Below, piece by piece: positions 7,756 through 16,388 of a stretch of DNA of 64,000 nt (within the stretch, counting starts at the first letter, position 1; the number at the start of each line of letters is the position of its first letter). The DNA lies in NCBI RefSeq assembly GCF_003261055.1, contig NZ_CP030073.1, positions 7,378,001-7,442,000 of the forward strand, given 5' to 3'. Both the position numbers and the translations under genes were made by a program. The notes beneath the pieces are model-generated. The model was not told the DNA's origin and made no database searches. It was given only the letters and a program-made list of their open reading frames with translations. Origin of the DNA: Streptomyces cadmiisoli (lineage in GTDB: Bacteria > Actinomycetota > Actinomycetes > Streptomycetales > Streptomycetaceae).

Positions 7756-8919
7756 TTGAGACTGCTGCACACGTCCGACTGGCATCTCGGCCGGTCGTTC
7801 CACCGGGTCGGCATGCTCGGCGCGCAGGCCGAGTTCATCGGCCACCTCGTCACCACCGTGCGGGAACGCGACGTGGACGCGGTCCTCGTCGCGGGCGACG
7901 TCTACGACCGTGCGGTACCGCCACTGGCCGCGGTCGAGCTGTTCGACGACGCCCTGCACCGGCTCGCCGACCTCGGCGTGCCGACCGTGATGATCTCCGG
8001 GAACCACGACTCCGCCCGCCGCCTCGGAGTGGGCGCCGGGCTCATCGGGCGGGCGGGCATCCATCTGCGCACCGAGCCCTCGGCCTGCGGCACCCCCGTG
8101 CTGCTGCGCGACGCGTCCGGCGACGTCGCCGTCTACGGCCTGCCCTACCTCGAACCGGCCCTGGTGAAGGACGAGTTCGCGCTGGACAAGCCGGGCCACG
8201 AAGCCGTGCTCGCCGCCGCCATGGACAGGGTCAGGGCCGACCTCGCCACGCGCGCGCCGGGCACCCGGTCCGTCGTCCTCGCGCACGCCTTCGTCACCGG
8301 CGGCGAGGCCAGCGACAGCGAGCGCGACATCACCGTCGGCGGTGTGGCGTCGGTCCCGGCCGGAGTCTTCGACGGCGTGGACTACGTGGCGCTCGGGCAT
8401 CTGCACGGCTGCCAGACGCTCACCGACCGGGTTCGCTACTCGGGCTCCCCGCTGGCCTACTCCTTCTCGGAGGCCGAGCACCGCAAGAGCATGTGGCTCG
8501 TCGACCTCGACGCCGACGGCGCGGTCACCGCCGAGCGCGTCGACTGCCCCGTGCCGCGTGCGCCGGCCCGGATCCGGGGTCGGCTGGACGACCTGCTCGC
8601 CGATCCGGCACTCGCCCGGCACGAGGAGGCGTGGATCGAGGCGACCCTCACCGACCCGGTCCGCCCCCACGACCCCATGGCCCGCCTCACCGAGCGGTTC
8701 CCGCACGCCCTCAGCCTCGTCTTCGAGCCCGAACGGACCCCGGACGAGCCCCGGGTGTCGTACTCCCGGCGCCTCGCGGACCGCAGCGACCAGGAGATCG
8801 CCGAGGACTTCGTGACCCATGTGCGCGGCGCCGGGCCCGACGCGGCCGAACGGGCCGTGCTGCGCGACGCGTTCGACGCGGTGCGCGCCGACCGGACCCT
8901 GCGGGAGGCCACGCCATGA
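7756..8919 (+). CDS. sbcD: Exonuclease subunit SbcD (Mre11-type nuclease)
   Basis: The calcineurin-like phosphoesterase motifs occur in order: 'LLHTSDWHLG', 'LVAGDVYDR', 'MISGNHDS', 'VLAHAF' and 'ALGHLHGCQ'. SbcD is the nuclease partner of SbcC; the complex opens hairpins and processes blocked double-strand ends. I set the start at TTG 7756, which places the first motif at residues 4-10 as in the family, gives 387 residues (normal length), and has GGAG 7 bases upstream. Longer in-frame extension upstream is not conserved-looking. The stop overlaps a tiny ORF that leads into sbcC. Confidence 0.95.
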   Translation: MRLLHTSDWHLGRSFHRVGMLGAQAEFIGHLVTTVRERDVDAVLVAGDVYDRAVPPLAAVELFDDALHRLADLGVPTVMISGNHDSARRLGVGAGLIGRAGIHLRTEPSACGTPVLLRDASGDVAVYGLPYLEPALVKDEFALDKPGHEAVLAAAMDRVRADLATRAPGTRSVVLAHAFVTGGEASDSERDITVGGVASVPAGVFDGVDYVALGHLHGCQTLTDRVRYSGSPLAYSFSEAEHRKSMWLVDLDADGAVTAERVDCPVPRAPARIRGRLDDLLADPALARHEEAWIEATLTDPVRPHDPMARLTERFPHALSLVFEPERTPDEPRVSYSRRLADRSDQEIAEDFVTHVRGAGPDAAERAVLRDAFDAVRADRTLREATP

Positions 8920-8960
8920 ACCGGCACGCGCCGGACCACGCCGGGGAGGGCACCCGATGA
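8916..8960 (+). CDS. Possible 14-codon linker ORF between sbcD and sbcC
   Basis: ATGA at 8916-8919 overlaps the sbcD stop, and the 14-codon frame closes with a TGA that overlaps the sbcC start (ATGA at 8957-8960). It contains the purine-rich GGGGAGGG that serves as the sbcC ribosome binding site. Its only apparent role would be to carry terminating ribosomes from sbcD to sbcC. Whether it is translated is unknown. Confidence 0.35.
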   Translation: MNRHAPDHAGEGTR

Positions 8961-11944
8961 GGCTGCACCGGCTCGAACTCACCGCCTTCGGCCCCTTCTC
9001 CGGCACCCAGAGCGTCGACTTCGGCACCCTGTCGGCGGCGGGACTCTTCCTGCTGCACGGGCCGACCGGAGCGGGCAAGACGTCCGTACTGGACGCCGTG
9101 TGCTACGCGCTCTACGGCTCCGTGCCCGGCGCCCGGCAGAGCGGCCAGGGCACGACGCTGCGCAGCGACCACGCCGCACCCGGCACCCGCACCTCCGTCA
9201 CCCTCGAACTCACCGTCGCCGGCCGCCGGCTGGGGATCACCCGGCAGCCGCCCTGGGAACGGCCCAAACGTCGCGGCACCGGCACGACACTGGACAAGGC
9301 GCAGACCTGGCTGCGCGAGTACGACGCGACGGCCGGAGCCTGGAAGGACCTCAGCCGCTCCCACCAGGAGATCGGCGAGGAGGTCACCCAGCTGCTCGGC
9401 ATGAGCCGCGAGCAGTTCTGCCAGGTGGTCCTGCTGCCGCAGGGCGACTTCGCCCGCTTCCTGCGCGCCGACGCCGAGGCCCGCGGCAGGCTGCTGGGCC
9501 GGTTGTTCGACACCCACCGGTTCGCCGAGGTCGAGAAGCGGCTCGCCGAACGCAGGCGCGCGACCGAGGCCGGGGTGCGGGACGCGGACGCGGCGCTGCT
9601 CGCCGACGCCCACCGCATGCAGCAGGCCGCGGACGGCGCCATGGACCTGCCCGAACTCGCCCCGGGCGATCCCGGCCTGGCCGACGCCGTCCTGAGCGCC
9701 GCCGCCGTCGCTCGCAGCACCGCCCGCGAGCAGTCGACCGTCGCCCGCTGCGGTCTCGCCGCGGCGGAGTCCACCCAGAGCGCCGCCGGACGCGACCTGG
9801 ACGACATACGCGAAGTGGACCGGTTGCAGAGGCGGTTCGCGCAGGCGCGGGAGCGGGCCCGGCTGCTGGACGAACGGGCTGACGGCCACCTGGCCGACCG
9901 ACGGCGCATGGAACGCGCCCGCAAGGCCGAGGCGGTGGCACCCGCGCTGGAGCTGCGGGAGTCCGCCGACGCCGAGCACCGGCGTGCGGCGGCCGCCGAG
10001 ACGCAGGCCCTCGCCGCGCTGCCGGACGGCCTCGCCGAGGCGGGCGCGGCCGGACTCGCGGCCGCCGCGCGCCGTACCGCCGAGGAACTGGGCGGCCTGG
10101 AATCGGCCCGCCGCGCCGAACAGCGCCTCGCCGCACTCGGCACGGAGCGCGCCGGCCTCGACCGTCAGGACCGCGCCGACGAGGACGTCCTGCGGGATGC
10201 GGCGACCTGGCTGACCGACTGGGAGACCATCCGGACCGCCCTCCGGGCACGTATCGAGACCGCGCAGGCAGCCGCGTCCGTGGCCGAGCAACTCGCCGCG
10301 CAGCGCGACCCCGTACGACAGCGGCTGACCGCCGCACGGGCGCGCGACCGGCTCACCGGGGAGACGGAGGGGGCCCACGGACGCGCCCTCGCCTCGGCGG
10401 AGCGCGCTCTGCGGGCCCGTACCCACTGGCTCGACCTGAAGGAGCAGCGCCTCGACGGCATCGCCGCCGAACTCGCCGCCAACCTGAAGGACGGGGAGTC
10501 GTGCGCGGTCTGCGGTGCCGTCGAACACCCCCACCCCGCGCGGAAGGTCGCCGGACACGTCGACCGCGCGACCGAGGAGCGGGCGCTCGCCGCCCACCAG
10601 CGCGCGGAGGAGGAGCACGCCGAGGACGAACGGCGCCTCGGCCGGGTGCGCGAGGAACTGGCCGCGGCGACCGCCGAGGCGGCCGGCACCCCCACCGGCC
10701 GACTCGTCGAACAGGCCGAGGAACTGGAGCGGCAGCACACGCGGGCCCGGCGGGACGCCTCCGACCTGCACGACGCGCGGGAGGCGCTGCGCCGCGCCGA
10801 GCTGGAGCACGAACGGCGTACCGCCGACCGGCAGCAGGCCGAACTGCGCGTCGCGTCCCGGCTGGCACGGCGGGAGGCCCTGGAACGCGAGCGGGCCGAC
10901 CTGGAAGCGGAACTGGCACAGGCACGCGGCTCGTCGGGCAGCGTGGCCGCGCGGGCCGCGCAACTGGAGCGGCGGGTGGCCCTGCTCACCGAGGCCGCCG
11001 ACGCCGTCCGGGTCGCCGAGGACACCGCCACACGCCTGAAGGACGCCGACGCCCGGCTCGCCGACGCCGCCTTCAGGGCCGGCTTCGACACCCCCCGGGA
11101 CGCGGCCGCCGCCCTCCTCGACGACCACGCGCACAGAGAGCTGCAACGGCGGCTCGACGCCTGGCAGACCGAGGAGGCCGCCGTCCGCGCGGTGCTCGCC
11201 GACGACGACACCGCGGCCGCCGCCGAACGGCCCCCGGCCGATCTCGCGGCGGCCGAGCGGAGGTCGGCCACGGCGTCGCAGCGGGTGCGCGAAGCAGCCT
11301 CCCGGTGCGACGCCGCCGCGCGTCGCTGCGCCGAACTCGACCGGCTCTCCGCACGGGCCGCCGAGGGCGTACGGCGAATGGGGCCGCTGCGCGAGGAGTA
11401 CGAGCGGGCGGCCCGGCTCGCCGGGCTCGCGGCCGGCACCTCCGCCGACAACGAGCGCAGGATGCGCCTGGAGTCGTACGTCCTCGCCGCCCGTCTGGAA
11501 CAGGTGGCCGCCGCCGCGACCGTACGGTTGCAGCGCATGTCGTCCGGCCGCTACACCCTGGTCCACTCCGACGACCGCAGCGGGCGCGGACGCAGCGGAC
11601 TCGGCCTGCACGTCGTCGACGCCTGGACCGGACGCGAGCGGGACACGGCGACCTTGTCGGGCGGCGAGACGTTCTTCGCCTCGCTCGCGCTGGCCCTCGG
11701 CCTTGCCGACGTCGTCACCGACGAGGCCGGCGGGGTCCGCCTCGACACGCTGTTCATCGACGAGGGCTTCGGCAGCCTCGACGACGAGACCCTGGACGAG
11801 GTGCTGGACGTGCTGGACTCCCTGCGCGAACGGGACCGCAGTGTCGGCATCGTCAGCCATGTCGCCGATCTGCGGCGGCGCATCCACGCACGACTGGAGG
11901 TCGTGAAGGGCAGAACGGGGTCGACGCTGCGCCAGCGGGACTAG
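8957..11944 (+). CDS. sbcC: Exonuclease subunit SbcC (Rad50-type SMC ATPase)
   Basis: The 995-residue protein has Walker A 'GPTGAGKTS' at residues 35-43, a zinc hook 'CAVC' at residues 516-519 in the middle of two long coiled-coil arms rich in Arg, Ala and Glu, the ABC signature 'LSGGE' at about residue 900, and Walker B 'LFIDEGFGSLD' at about 932-942. This is the full Rad50-like architecture. It forms the ATP-driven clamp that works with SbcD on DNA ends and hairpins. The ATG has a strong GGGGAGGG sequence a few bases before it, and the gene follows sbcD with only the short linker ORF between. Confidence 0.96.
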   Translation: MRLHRLELTAFGPFSGTQSVDFGTLSAAGLFLLHGPTGAGKTSVLDAVCYALYGSVPGARQSGQGTTLRSDHAAPGTRTSVTLELTVAGRRLGITRQPPWERPKRRGTGTTLDKAQTWLREYDATAGAWKDLSRSHQEIGEEVTQLLGMSREQFCQVVLLPQGDFARFLRADAEARGRLLGRLFDTHRFAEVEKRLAERRRATEAGVRDADAALLADAHRMQQAADGAMDLPELAPGDPGLADAVLSAAAVARSTAREQSTVARCGLAAAESTQSAAGRDLDDIREVDRLQRRFAQARERARLLDERADGHLADRRRMERARKAEAVAPALELRESADAEHRRAAAAETQALAALPDGLAEAGAAGLAAAARRTAEELGGLESARRAEQRLAALGTERAGLDRQDRADEDVLRDAATWLTDWETIRTALRARIETAQAAASVAEQLAAQRDPVRQRLTAARARDRLTGETEGAHGRALASAERALRARTHWLDLKEQRLDGIAAELAANLKDGESCAVCGAVEHPHPARKVAGHVDRATEERALAAHQRAEEEHAEDERRLGRVREELAAATAEAAGTPTGRLVEQAEELERQHTRARRDASDLHDAREALRRAELEHERRTADRQQAELRVASRLARREALERERADLEAELAQARGSSGSVAARAAQLERRVALLTEAADAVRVAEDTATRLKDADARLADAAFRAGFDTPRDAAAALLDDHAHRELQRRLDAWQTEEAAVRAVLADDDTAAAAERPPADLAAAERRSATASQRVREAASRCDAAARRCAELDRLSARAAEGVRRMGPLREEYERAARLAGLAAGTSADNERRMRLESYVLAARLEQVAAAATVRLQRMSSGRYTLVHSDDRSGRGRSGLGLHVVDAWTGRERDTATLSGGETFFASLALALGLADVVTDEAGGVRLDTLFIDEGFGSLDDETLDEVLDVLDSLRERDRSVGIVSHVADLRRRIHARLEVVKGRTGSTLRQRD

Positions 11945-11949
11945 GGCCG

Positions 11950-11999
11950 CACCGAGGGGGTCCGTCCGCCGGCGACACCGAGGGTCCGTCCGCCGGCGA
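11950..11999. repeat. Two-copy tandem repeat just after sbcC
   Basis: Units of 26 and 24 bases beginning CACCGAGGG and ending GCCGGCGA lie 6 bases after the sbcC stop. The second ends in a short GC hairpin (CCGGC-GAC-GCCGG) that might contribute to termination between sbcC and the convergent Lrp gene. Confidence 0.6.
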
Positions 12000-12013
12000 C
12001 GCCGGACCGGGGG

Positions 12014-12460
12014 CTAGCGGCCGAGCGGACGGCGTGGCAGCGGCGAGGAGTACACGACGCTGGTGGTCACCGAGCCCAGGGCGCCGATCCGTCCGGACAC
12101 CTCTTCCAGATGGCGCATCGAGCGGGCGGCGACCTTGATGACGAAGCAGTCGTCGCCCGTCACATGGTGCGCCTCAAGGATCTCTGGGGTCGTGGCGACG
12201 AGATCGTGGAAGGGCTTGTAGTTGCCCGTCGGGTAGCGCAGGCGCACGAACGCCAGGATCGGCAGGCCCAGCCGCTCGGGGTCCACGACCGCGGCGTACC
12301 CCTGGATGACGCCCGCCTCCTCCAGACGGCGCACCCGCTCGGTGACCGCGCTCGCGGACATCGACACCGCCCGCGCCAGCTCCGCGAAACTGGCCCGGCC
12401 CTCCCGTTGCAGGACGTCGAGGATGCGCCAGTCGGTGGCGTCCGGGGAAAACGCGGTCAT
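12014..12460 (-). CDS. Lrp/AsnC-family transcriptional regulator
   Basis: A protein of 148 residues with the N-terminal helix-turn-helix 'DWRILDVLQREGRASFAELARAVSMSASAVTERVRRLEEAGVI' pattern (about residues 10-50) and a RAM/AsnC ligand-binding domain containing 'VTGDDCFVIKVAARSMRHLE'. Such proteins sense amino acids or small effectors and often act on the divergent neighbour. The ATG at 12460 puts the domain at the expected distance; upstream in-frame codons run into the shared promoter region. The divergent gene here is a rhodanese-domain protein, which is a plausible target. Confidence 0.9.
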   Translation of the reverse strand: MTAFSPDATDWRILDVLQREGRASFAELARAVSMSASAVTERVRRLEEAGVIQGYAAVVDPERLGLPILAFVRLRYPTGNYKPFHDLVATTPEILEAHHVTGDDCFVIKVAARSMRHLEEVSGRIGALGSVTTSVVYSSPLPRRPLGR

Positions 12461-12518
12461 GCCCGATGAATAGCAGGGGAAACACCGGCCGATCAATACG
12501 AACGCCGGTGATCGCGCC

Positions 12519-12547
12519 TTAAGACGGACCATCACCCGCCGTAGATT
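12519..12547 (+). promoter_or_regulatory. Candidate promoter of the rhodanese gene
   Basis: TTAAGA (12519-12524) and TAGATT (12542-12547) are 17 bases apart. TAGATT is a good Streptomyces -10; the -35 is a weak match. It would give a leader of about 30 bases. The site lies in the spacer shared with the divergent Lrp gene. Confidence 0.4.
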
Positions 12548-12581
12548 CGTGGTCACCGAAGTCGCCGACGGAAGGCCGAAG

Positions 12582-13055
12582 ATGAACACCACCACGACCG
12601 GGCGCCGCCTCTTCCCGGGTGCCGCCCCCGCCGACGCGGCCGCCTACTTCCGCGCACGCCTCGCCTTCCACACGGACGTCTCCGACGTGGCCGCCGCCCT
12701 CTCGGCCGGCGGCGAGCCCGGCTTCGTCGTCGTGGACTCCCGCTCCACCGAGTCCTGGGAGCAGGGCCACATTCCCGGCGCGGTCCACCTGCCCACCGCG
12801 CGGATCGCCGAACGGGCGGAGCACCTGCTCGACAGGTCGGTGCCCGTCGTGACGTACTGCTGGGGTCCCGGCTGCGACGGCGCCACCCGGGCCGCGCTCG
12901 CCCTCGCCGAACTCGGCTACCAGGTCAAGGAGATGCTCGGCGGATTCGAGTACTGGGTGCGCGAGGGCCTCGCGTACGACACCCCGCGGGGCGGCGGACG
13001 GCGCCCCGCCGACCCGCTGACGTCACCGGTGCACACCGACGACTGCGGCCGCTGA
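12582..13055 (+). CDS. Rhodanese-domain protein
   Basis: The 157-residue protein has one rhodanese domain: 'VVVDSRSTESWEQGHIPGAVHLPTARI' is the CH2A-like segment and 'VVTYCWGPGCDGATRAALALAELGY' holds the active-site cysteine loop, followed by 'EMLGGFEYWVREGL'. Rhodanese domains transfer sulfane sulfur or bind related groups. The ATG at 12582 has GGAAGG six bases upstream. The extra N-terminal 40 residues precede the domain. Divergent from the Lrp regulator, suggesting control by an amino acid such as cysteine, which is inference. Confidence 0.88.
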   Translation: MNTTTTGRRLFPGAAPADAAAYFRARLAFHTDVSDVAAALSAGGEPGFVVVDSRSTESWEQGHIPGAVHLPTARIAERAEHLLDRSVPVVTYCWGPGCDGATRAALALAELGYQVKEMLGGFEYWVREGLAYDTPRGGGRRPADPLTSPVHTDDCGR

Positions 13056-13196
13056 CCCGACATGGGTCCGCCCCTTCTGCATGTCTCCGTCATCCACATG
13101 GGCGGGGGTTCGGCGCGGGTACAGCGAGCCCGGTGGGGAGGTGCGGGGCGGAAATACGCGTGCGACGCGCCCGCGGCTTCCGCATGATGGTCGATC

Positions 13197-14042
13197 ATGT
13201 CGAAGCTTCCGCACCCCACTCCCGACGAACTGCGCCGCGAGCCCCTGCCCCTGCGCGGCCGCACCGCTCTGGTCACCGGCGCGAGCAGACGCGGCGGGAT
13301 CGGACACGCGGTGGCACGGCGGCTCGCGGCGTACGGGGCGAGTGTCTACCTGCACCACCATGTCCCGCACGACGCCGCCATGCCCTGGGGCGCCGACAGG
13401 CCGGAGGACGTCGTCGCCTCCGTGCGCGAGGCCCAGGGCGACCCGGACGCCCGGATCGTCGCGGGCCCCGGCGACCTCGCCGATCCGGCCGCGCCCGCCG
13501 AGCTGATCGCCACCGCGGCGGCGGCCCTGGGCGGCCGGCTCGACATCCTCGTCGCCAACCACGCCCTCAGCGGATCCGACGGACCGCTCGACGCGATCGA
13601 CGCGACCATGCTCGACGCGCACTGGGCGGTCGACACCCGCTCGGTACTGCTGCTGGTCCAGGCGTACGTGCGGCAGCGGACCGGGCTGCCGCAGGGCAGC
13701 CCGGGCGGACGCGTGATGATGATGGCCTCCGGCCAGGACATCGCGAGCGGTATGCCCCACGAGATCGCCTACGCCCTCCAGAAGGGCGCCCTCGCCTCGA
13801 TCACCCGCTCCCTCGCCCCGACGCTCGCCGCGCACGGGGTCACGGTGAACACCGTCAACCCCGGCCCCGTGGACACGGACTACCTGACCGGCGAGGACCA
13901 CGCGGCGGTGGCCGCGCGCTTCCCCGCCGGACGGTGGGGCATGCCCGACGACCCGGCCCGCCTCATCGCCTGGCTCGCCACGGACGAGGCGGGGTGGGTC
14001 ACCGGAGAGGTGATCAACTCCGAGGGCGGCTTCCTGCGCTGA
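13197..14042 (+). CDS. Short-chain dehydrogenase/reductase
   Basis: A 281-residue classical-type SDR. '[21 protein letters not shown]' is the cofactor-binding glycine motif, 'LVANHALSG' replaces the usual NNAG, 'VMMMASGQ' holds the catalytic serine and 'YALQKGAL' is the YxxxK motif, followed by '[14 protein letters not shown]'. The acid residue that would choose NAD or NADP is not clear. About 30 residues precede the Rossmann fold. It is alone in its transcriptional direction and its substrate cannot be predicted. Confidence 0.9.
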   Translation: MSKLPHPTPDELRREPLPLRGRTALVTGASRRGGIGHAVARRLAAYGASVYLHHHVPHDAAMPWGADRPEDVVASVREAQGDPDARIVAGPGDLADPAAPAELIATAAAALGGRLDILVANHALSGSDGPLDAIDATMLDAHWAVDTRSVLLLVQAYVRQRTGLPQGSPGGRVMMMASGQDIASGMPHEIAYALQKGALASITRSLAPTLAAHGVTVNTVNPGPVDTDYLTGEDHAAVAARFPAGRWGMPDDPARLIAWLATDEAGWVTGEVINSEGGFLR

Positions 14043-14054
14043 CCGGACCGCCCC

Positions 14055-14130
14055 TCTGAGCCGGATCAGCTCCTCAGAACCGGATCGGCTCCCCAGAGCC
14101 GGGACGGCTTCTCAGAGCCGGGACAGCTCC
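14055..14130. repeat. Four 19-base tandem repeats spanning the DUF885 stop codon
   Basis: Four head-to-tail units (14055, 14074, 14093 and 14112) share the pattern (T/C)C(T/A)GA(G/A)CCGG(A/G)(T/A)C(A/G)GCT(C/T)C. The unit at 14112-14130 is the last six codons plus the TGA of the minus-strand DUF885 gene; the other three are copies of it in the spacer. Confidence 0.8.
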
Positions 14131-15803
14131 TCCACGAGGTCGTCCAGACCGAGCGAGCCCTGCGAGAGTGCCGCCATGTGCCAGGCCTTGAGGTCGAAGG
14201 CGTCGCCGTGCCGCTCGCGCGCGTTGTCGCGGCCCAGCAGCCAGGCGCGTTCGCCGAGCTTGTAGCCGATCGCCTGGCCCGGGATCGTCAGATAGCGGGT
14301 CATCTCGCTCTCCACGAAGTCGGCGGGCCTGCTGCTGTGCGCGCCGAAGAACTCCTGCGCCAGCTCAGGGGTCCAGCGCTCACCCGGGTGGAAGGGGGAG
14401 TCCGCCGGGATCTCCAGCTCCAGGTGCATGCCGATGTCGACGATGACCCGGGCGGCCCGCATCATCTGCGCGTCCAGATAGCCGAGCCGCTGCTCGGGGT
14501 CGGTGAGGAAGCCCAGCTCGTCCATCAGGCGCTCCGCGTACAGCGCCCAGCCCTCGGCGTTGGCGCTGACCCCGCCGATCGTGGCCTGGTAGCGGGAGAG
14601 GTCGCCCGCGACGTGCGTCCACTGGGCGAGCTGGAGGTGATGGCCGGGAACGCCCTCGTGGTACCAGGTCGAGACGAGGTCGTAGACCGGGAACCGGGTC
14701 TGGCCCATCGTCGGCAGCCAGGTGCGGCCCGGACGCGAGAAGTCCTCCGACGGGGGCGTGTAGTAGGGGGCGGCCGCGCTGCCGGGCGGCGCGATGCACG
14801 ACTCCACCTCGCGCACCCGCTCGGCGAGTTCGAAGTGCGTGCCGTCCAGGGCCTCGATCGCCTGGTCCATCAGCTCCTGGAGCCACTGCCGGACCTCGTC
14901 GACGCCCTCGATGTGCCGCCCGTGCTCGTCGAGGTGGGCGAGCGCCACCCACGGCGTCTCGGCACCGGGCAGGATCCTCTCCGCCTCCTGCCTCATCTCG
15001 GCGAGGATGCGGTGGAACTCCGACCAGCCGTAGGCGTACGCCTCGTCCAGGTCGAGGTCGGTGCCGTTGTAGTAGCGCGACCAGCGGGCGTAGCGCTCCC
15101 GTCCCACGGTGTTCGGCGCGCCTTCGACCGTCGGCGCGTACACGTCGCGCATCCAGTCCCGCAGCTCCACCACCGCCGCGGTGGCGGCGCGGCCGGCCTC
15201 GTCGAGCTCGGAGCGCAGCGACTCGGGACCGGCGGCCGCGAAGTCCTCGAACCAGCCGCGGCCCGAGCCGTCGCCGTCCGCCCACTCGGTGAGCTGCTCG
15301 ACAAGGGTGGCCGTGGGCCGCGGACCCGCGTAGAGCTTGCGTTCCAGCCCGAGGGCGAGGGAGTCGCGGTAGCCCGACAAGGTGGCCGGCACGGCCCGCA
15401 GCCGCTCGGCGACGGCCGCCCAGTCCTCGTCCGTCCCGGTCGGCATGACCGTGAACACCTCGCGCACCGAGTGCACGGGAGTGCCCAGGTTGCCGACCGT
15501 GCGCAGCCCCTCGTCGGCCTCGTGCACGGCGAGCGCGGCGGTGAGCCGTTCGCGCAGCAGCCGGGCGCAGCGGCGTTCGATGTCACTGTCGGCGCCGGGC
15601 AGGCGCTCGGCCTCGTCCAGCCGCGCGAGCGTGCCGCGCGACAGTTCCGCCAGCGCCTCCTGGCCCTCGGGCGAGAGGTCGGGCAGGCGGCTGGAACTCT
15701 CCTTCACGCCGAGGTACGTACCGGTGATCGGGTCGAGGGCGATGAGCTCGTCGACATACGCGTCGGCGACCTCACGGGGCAGCAGGCTCTTGGTCTGTGA
15801 CAT
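14112..15803 (-). CDS. DUF885 family protein, predicted zinc metalloprotease-like
   Basis: A protein of 563 residues with the DUF885 (PF05960) hallmark 'WYHEGVPGHHLQ' (His382-Glu383 and His388-His389), a HExxxGHH zinc-binding pattern, and later 'YQATIGGVSANAEGWALYAERL', which carries the third-ligand region. Family members are mostly uncharacterised and resemble M32/gluzincin peptidases; no signal peptide is visible so it is likely cytoplasmic. ATG 15803 is chosen because GAGG lies 9 bases upstream; ATGs further upstream lie in or before that site. It is transcribed away from nothing obvious, 33 bases after the upstream Lrp gene stop, so the two may be co-transcribed. Confidence 0.88.
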   Translation of the reverse strand: MSQTKSLLPREVADAYVDELIALDPITGTYLGVKESSSRLPDLSPEGQEALAELSRGTLARLDEAERLPGADSDIERRCARLLRERLTAALAVHEADEGLRTVGNLGTPVHSVREVFTVMPTGTDEDWAAVAERLRAVPATLSGYRDSLALGLERKLYAGPRPTATLVEQLTEWADGDGSGRGWFEDFAAAGPESLRSELDEAGRAATAAVVELRDWMRDVYAPTVEGAPNTVGRERYARWSRYYNGTDLDLDEAYAYGWSEFHRILAEMRQEAERILPGAETPWVALAHLDEHGRHIEGVDEVRQWLQELMDQAIEALDGTHFELAERVREVESCIAPPGSAAAPYYTPPSEDFSRPGRTWLPTMGQTRFPVYDLVSTWYHEGVPGHHLQLAQWTHVAGDLSRYQATIGGVSANAEGWALYAERLMDELGFLTDPEQRLGYLDAQMMRAARVIVDIGMHLELEIPADSPFHPGERWTPELAQEFFGAHSSRPADFVESEMTRYLTIPGQAIGYKLGERAWLLGRDNARERHGDAFDLKAWHMAALSQGSLGLDDLVEELSRL

Positions 15804-15836
15804 GCGCACCATCCTCATACCAGGTGGTGCCACTCG

Positions 15837-16328
15837 TCACCCTGATTGAGCCGAGGGCGAAGGCGGCAACAGAGGGCCGCAGTCCCATCGTTGGAATATC
15901 AGCCGCGTCTCGACCCGGGCCACCTCGCGCCGGGCCGTGAACTCGTCCAGCACCAGACGTTGCAAGTCCGTCATGTCCGCGACCGCGACATGCACGAGGT
16001 AGTCGTCCGGTCCGGTCAGATGGAAGACGGTCAGCGACTCCGGCAGGGCCCGGATCCGCTCCACGAACGGTCCGACCAGTTCCCGCCGATGCGGTCTGAC
16101 CTGCACCGACAGCAGGGCCTGGAGGCCACGCCCCAGCTTGGCCGGATCCAGGCGCAGCTGATGACCGAGGATCACGCCGGCCCGCCGCAGCCGTGTCACC
16201 CGGTCCAGGCAGGTCGACGGGGCGACGCCCACCTGAGCGGCGAGATCGCGGTAGGTCGTCCGGGCGTCGTTCTGCAGCAGCCGCAACAGATCGAGGTCCA
16301 CCGGATCCAGTACGACAGATTCGGCCAT
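15837..16328 (-). CDS. Lrp/AsnC-family transcriptional regulator, likely regulator of the divergent PLP gene
   Basis: The 163-residue protein has the AsnC helix-turn-helix 'LDLLRLLQNDARTTYRDLAAQVGVAPSTCLDRVTRLRRAGVI' pattern and a RAM domain with 'LTGPDDYLVHVAVADMTDLQ'. It is divergent from a trans-sulfuration-type PLP enzyme with only 60 bases between the starts. Pairing of an Lrp-type regulator with a divergent methionine gamma-lyase or amino-acid catabolic gene is a common arrangement, so methionine or a related amino acid is the likely effector (inference). Confidence 0.9.
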   Translation of the reverse strand: MAESVVLDPVDLDLLRLLQNDARTTYRDLAAQVGVAPSTCLDRVTRLRRAGVILGHQLRLDPAKLGRGLQALLSVQVRPHRRELVGPFVERIRALPESLTVFHLTGPDDYLVHVAVADMTDLQRLVLDEFTARREVARVETRLIFQRWDCGPLLPPSPSAQSG

Positions 16329-16388
16329 TGGCCGAACGTAACACGGTCATCGGTCACCTCGACCCGGCCGGTGTTCACGCTTCCGCCC

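Noticed and set aside
8711..11887. A 1058-codon open frame antisense to sbcC
   Set aside because: It is a shadow of GC-rich codons on the opposite strand; it has no domain motifs, while the plus strand encodes a complete SbcC with all motifs.
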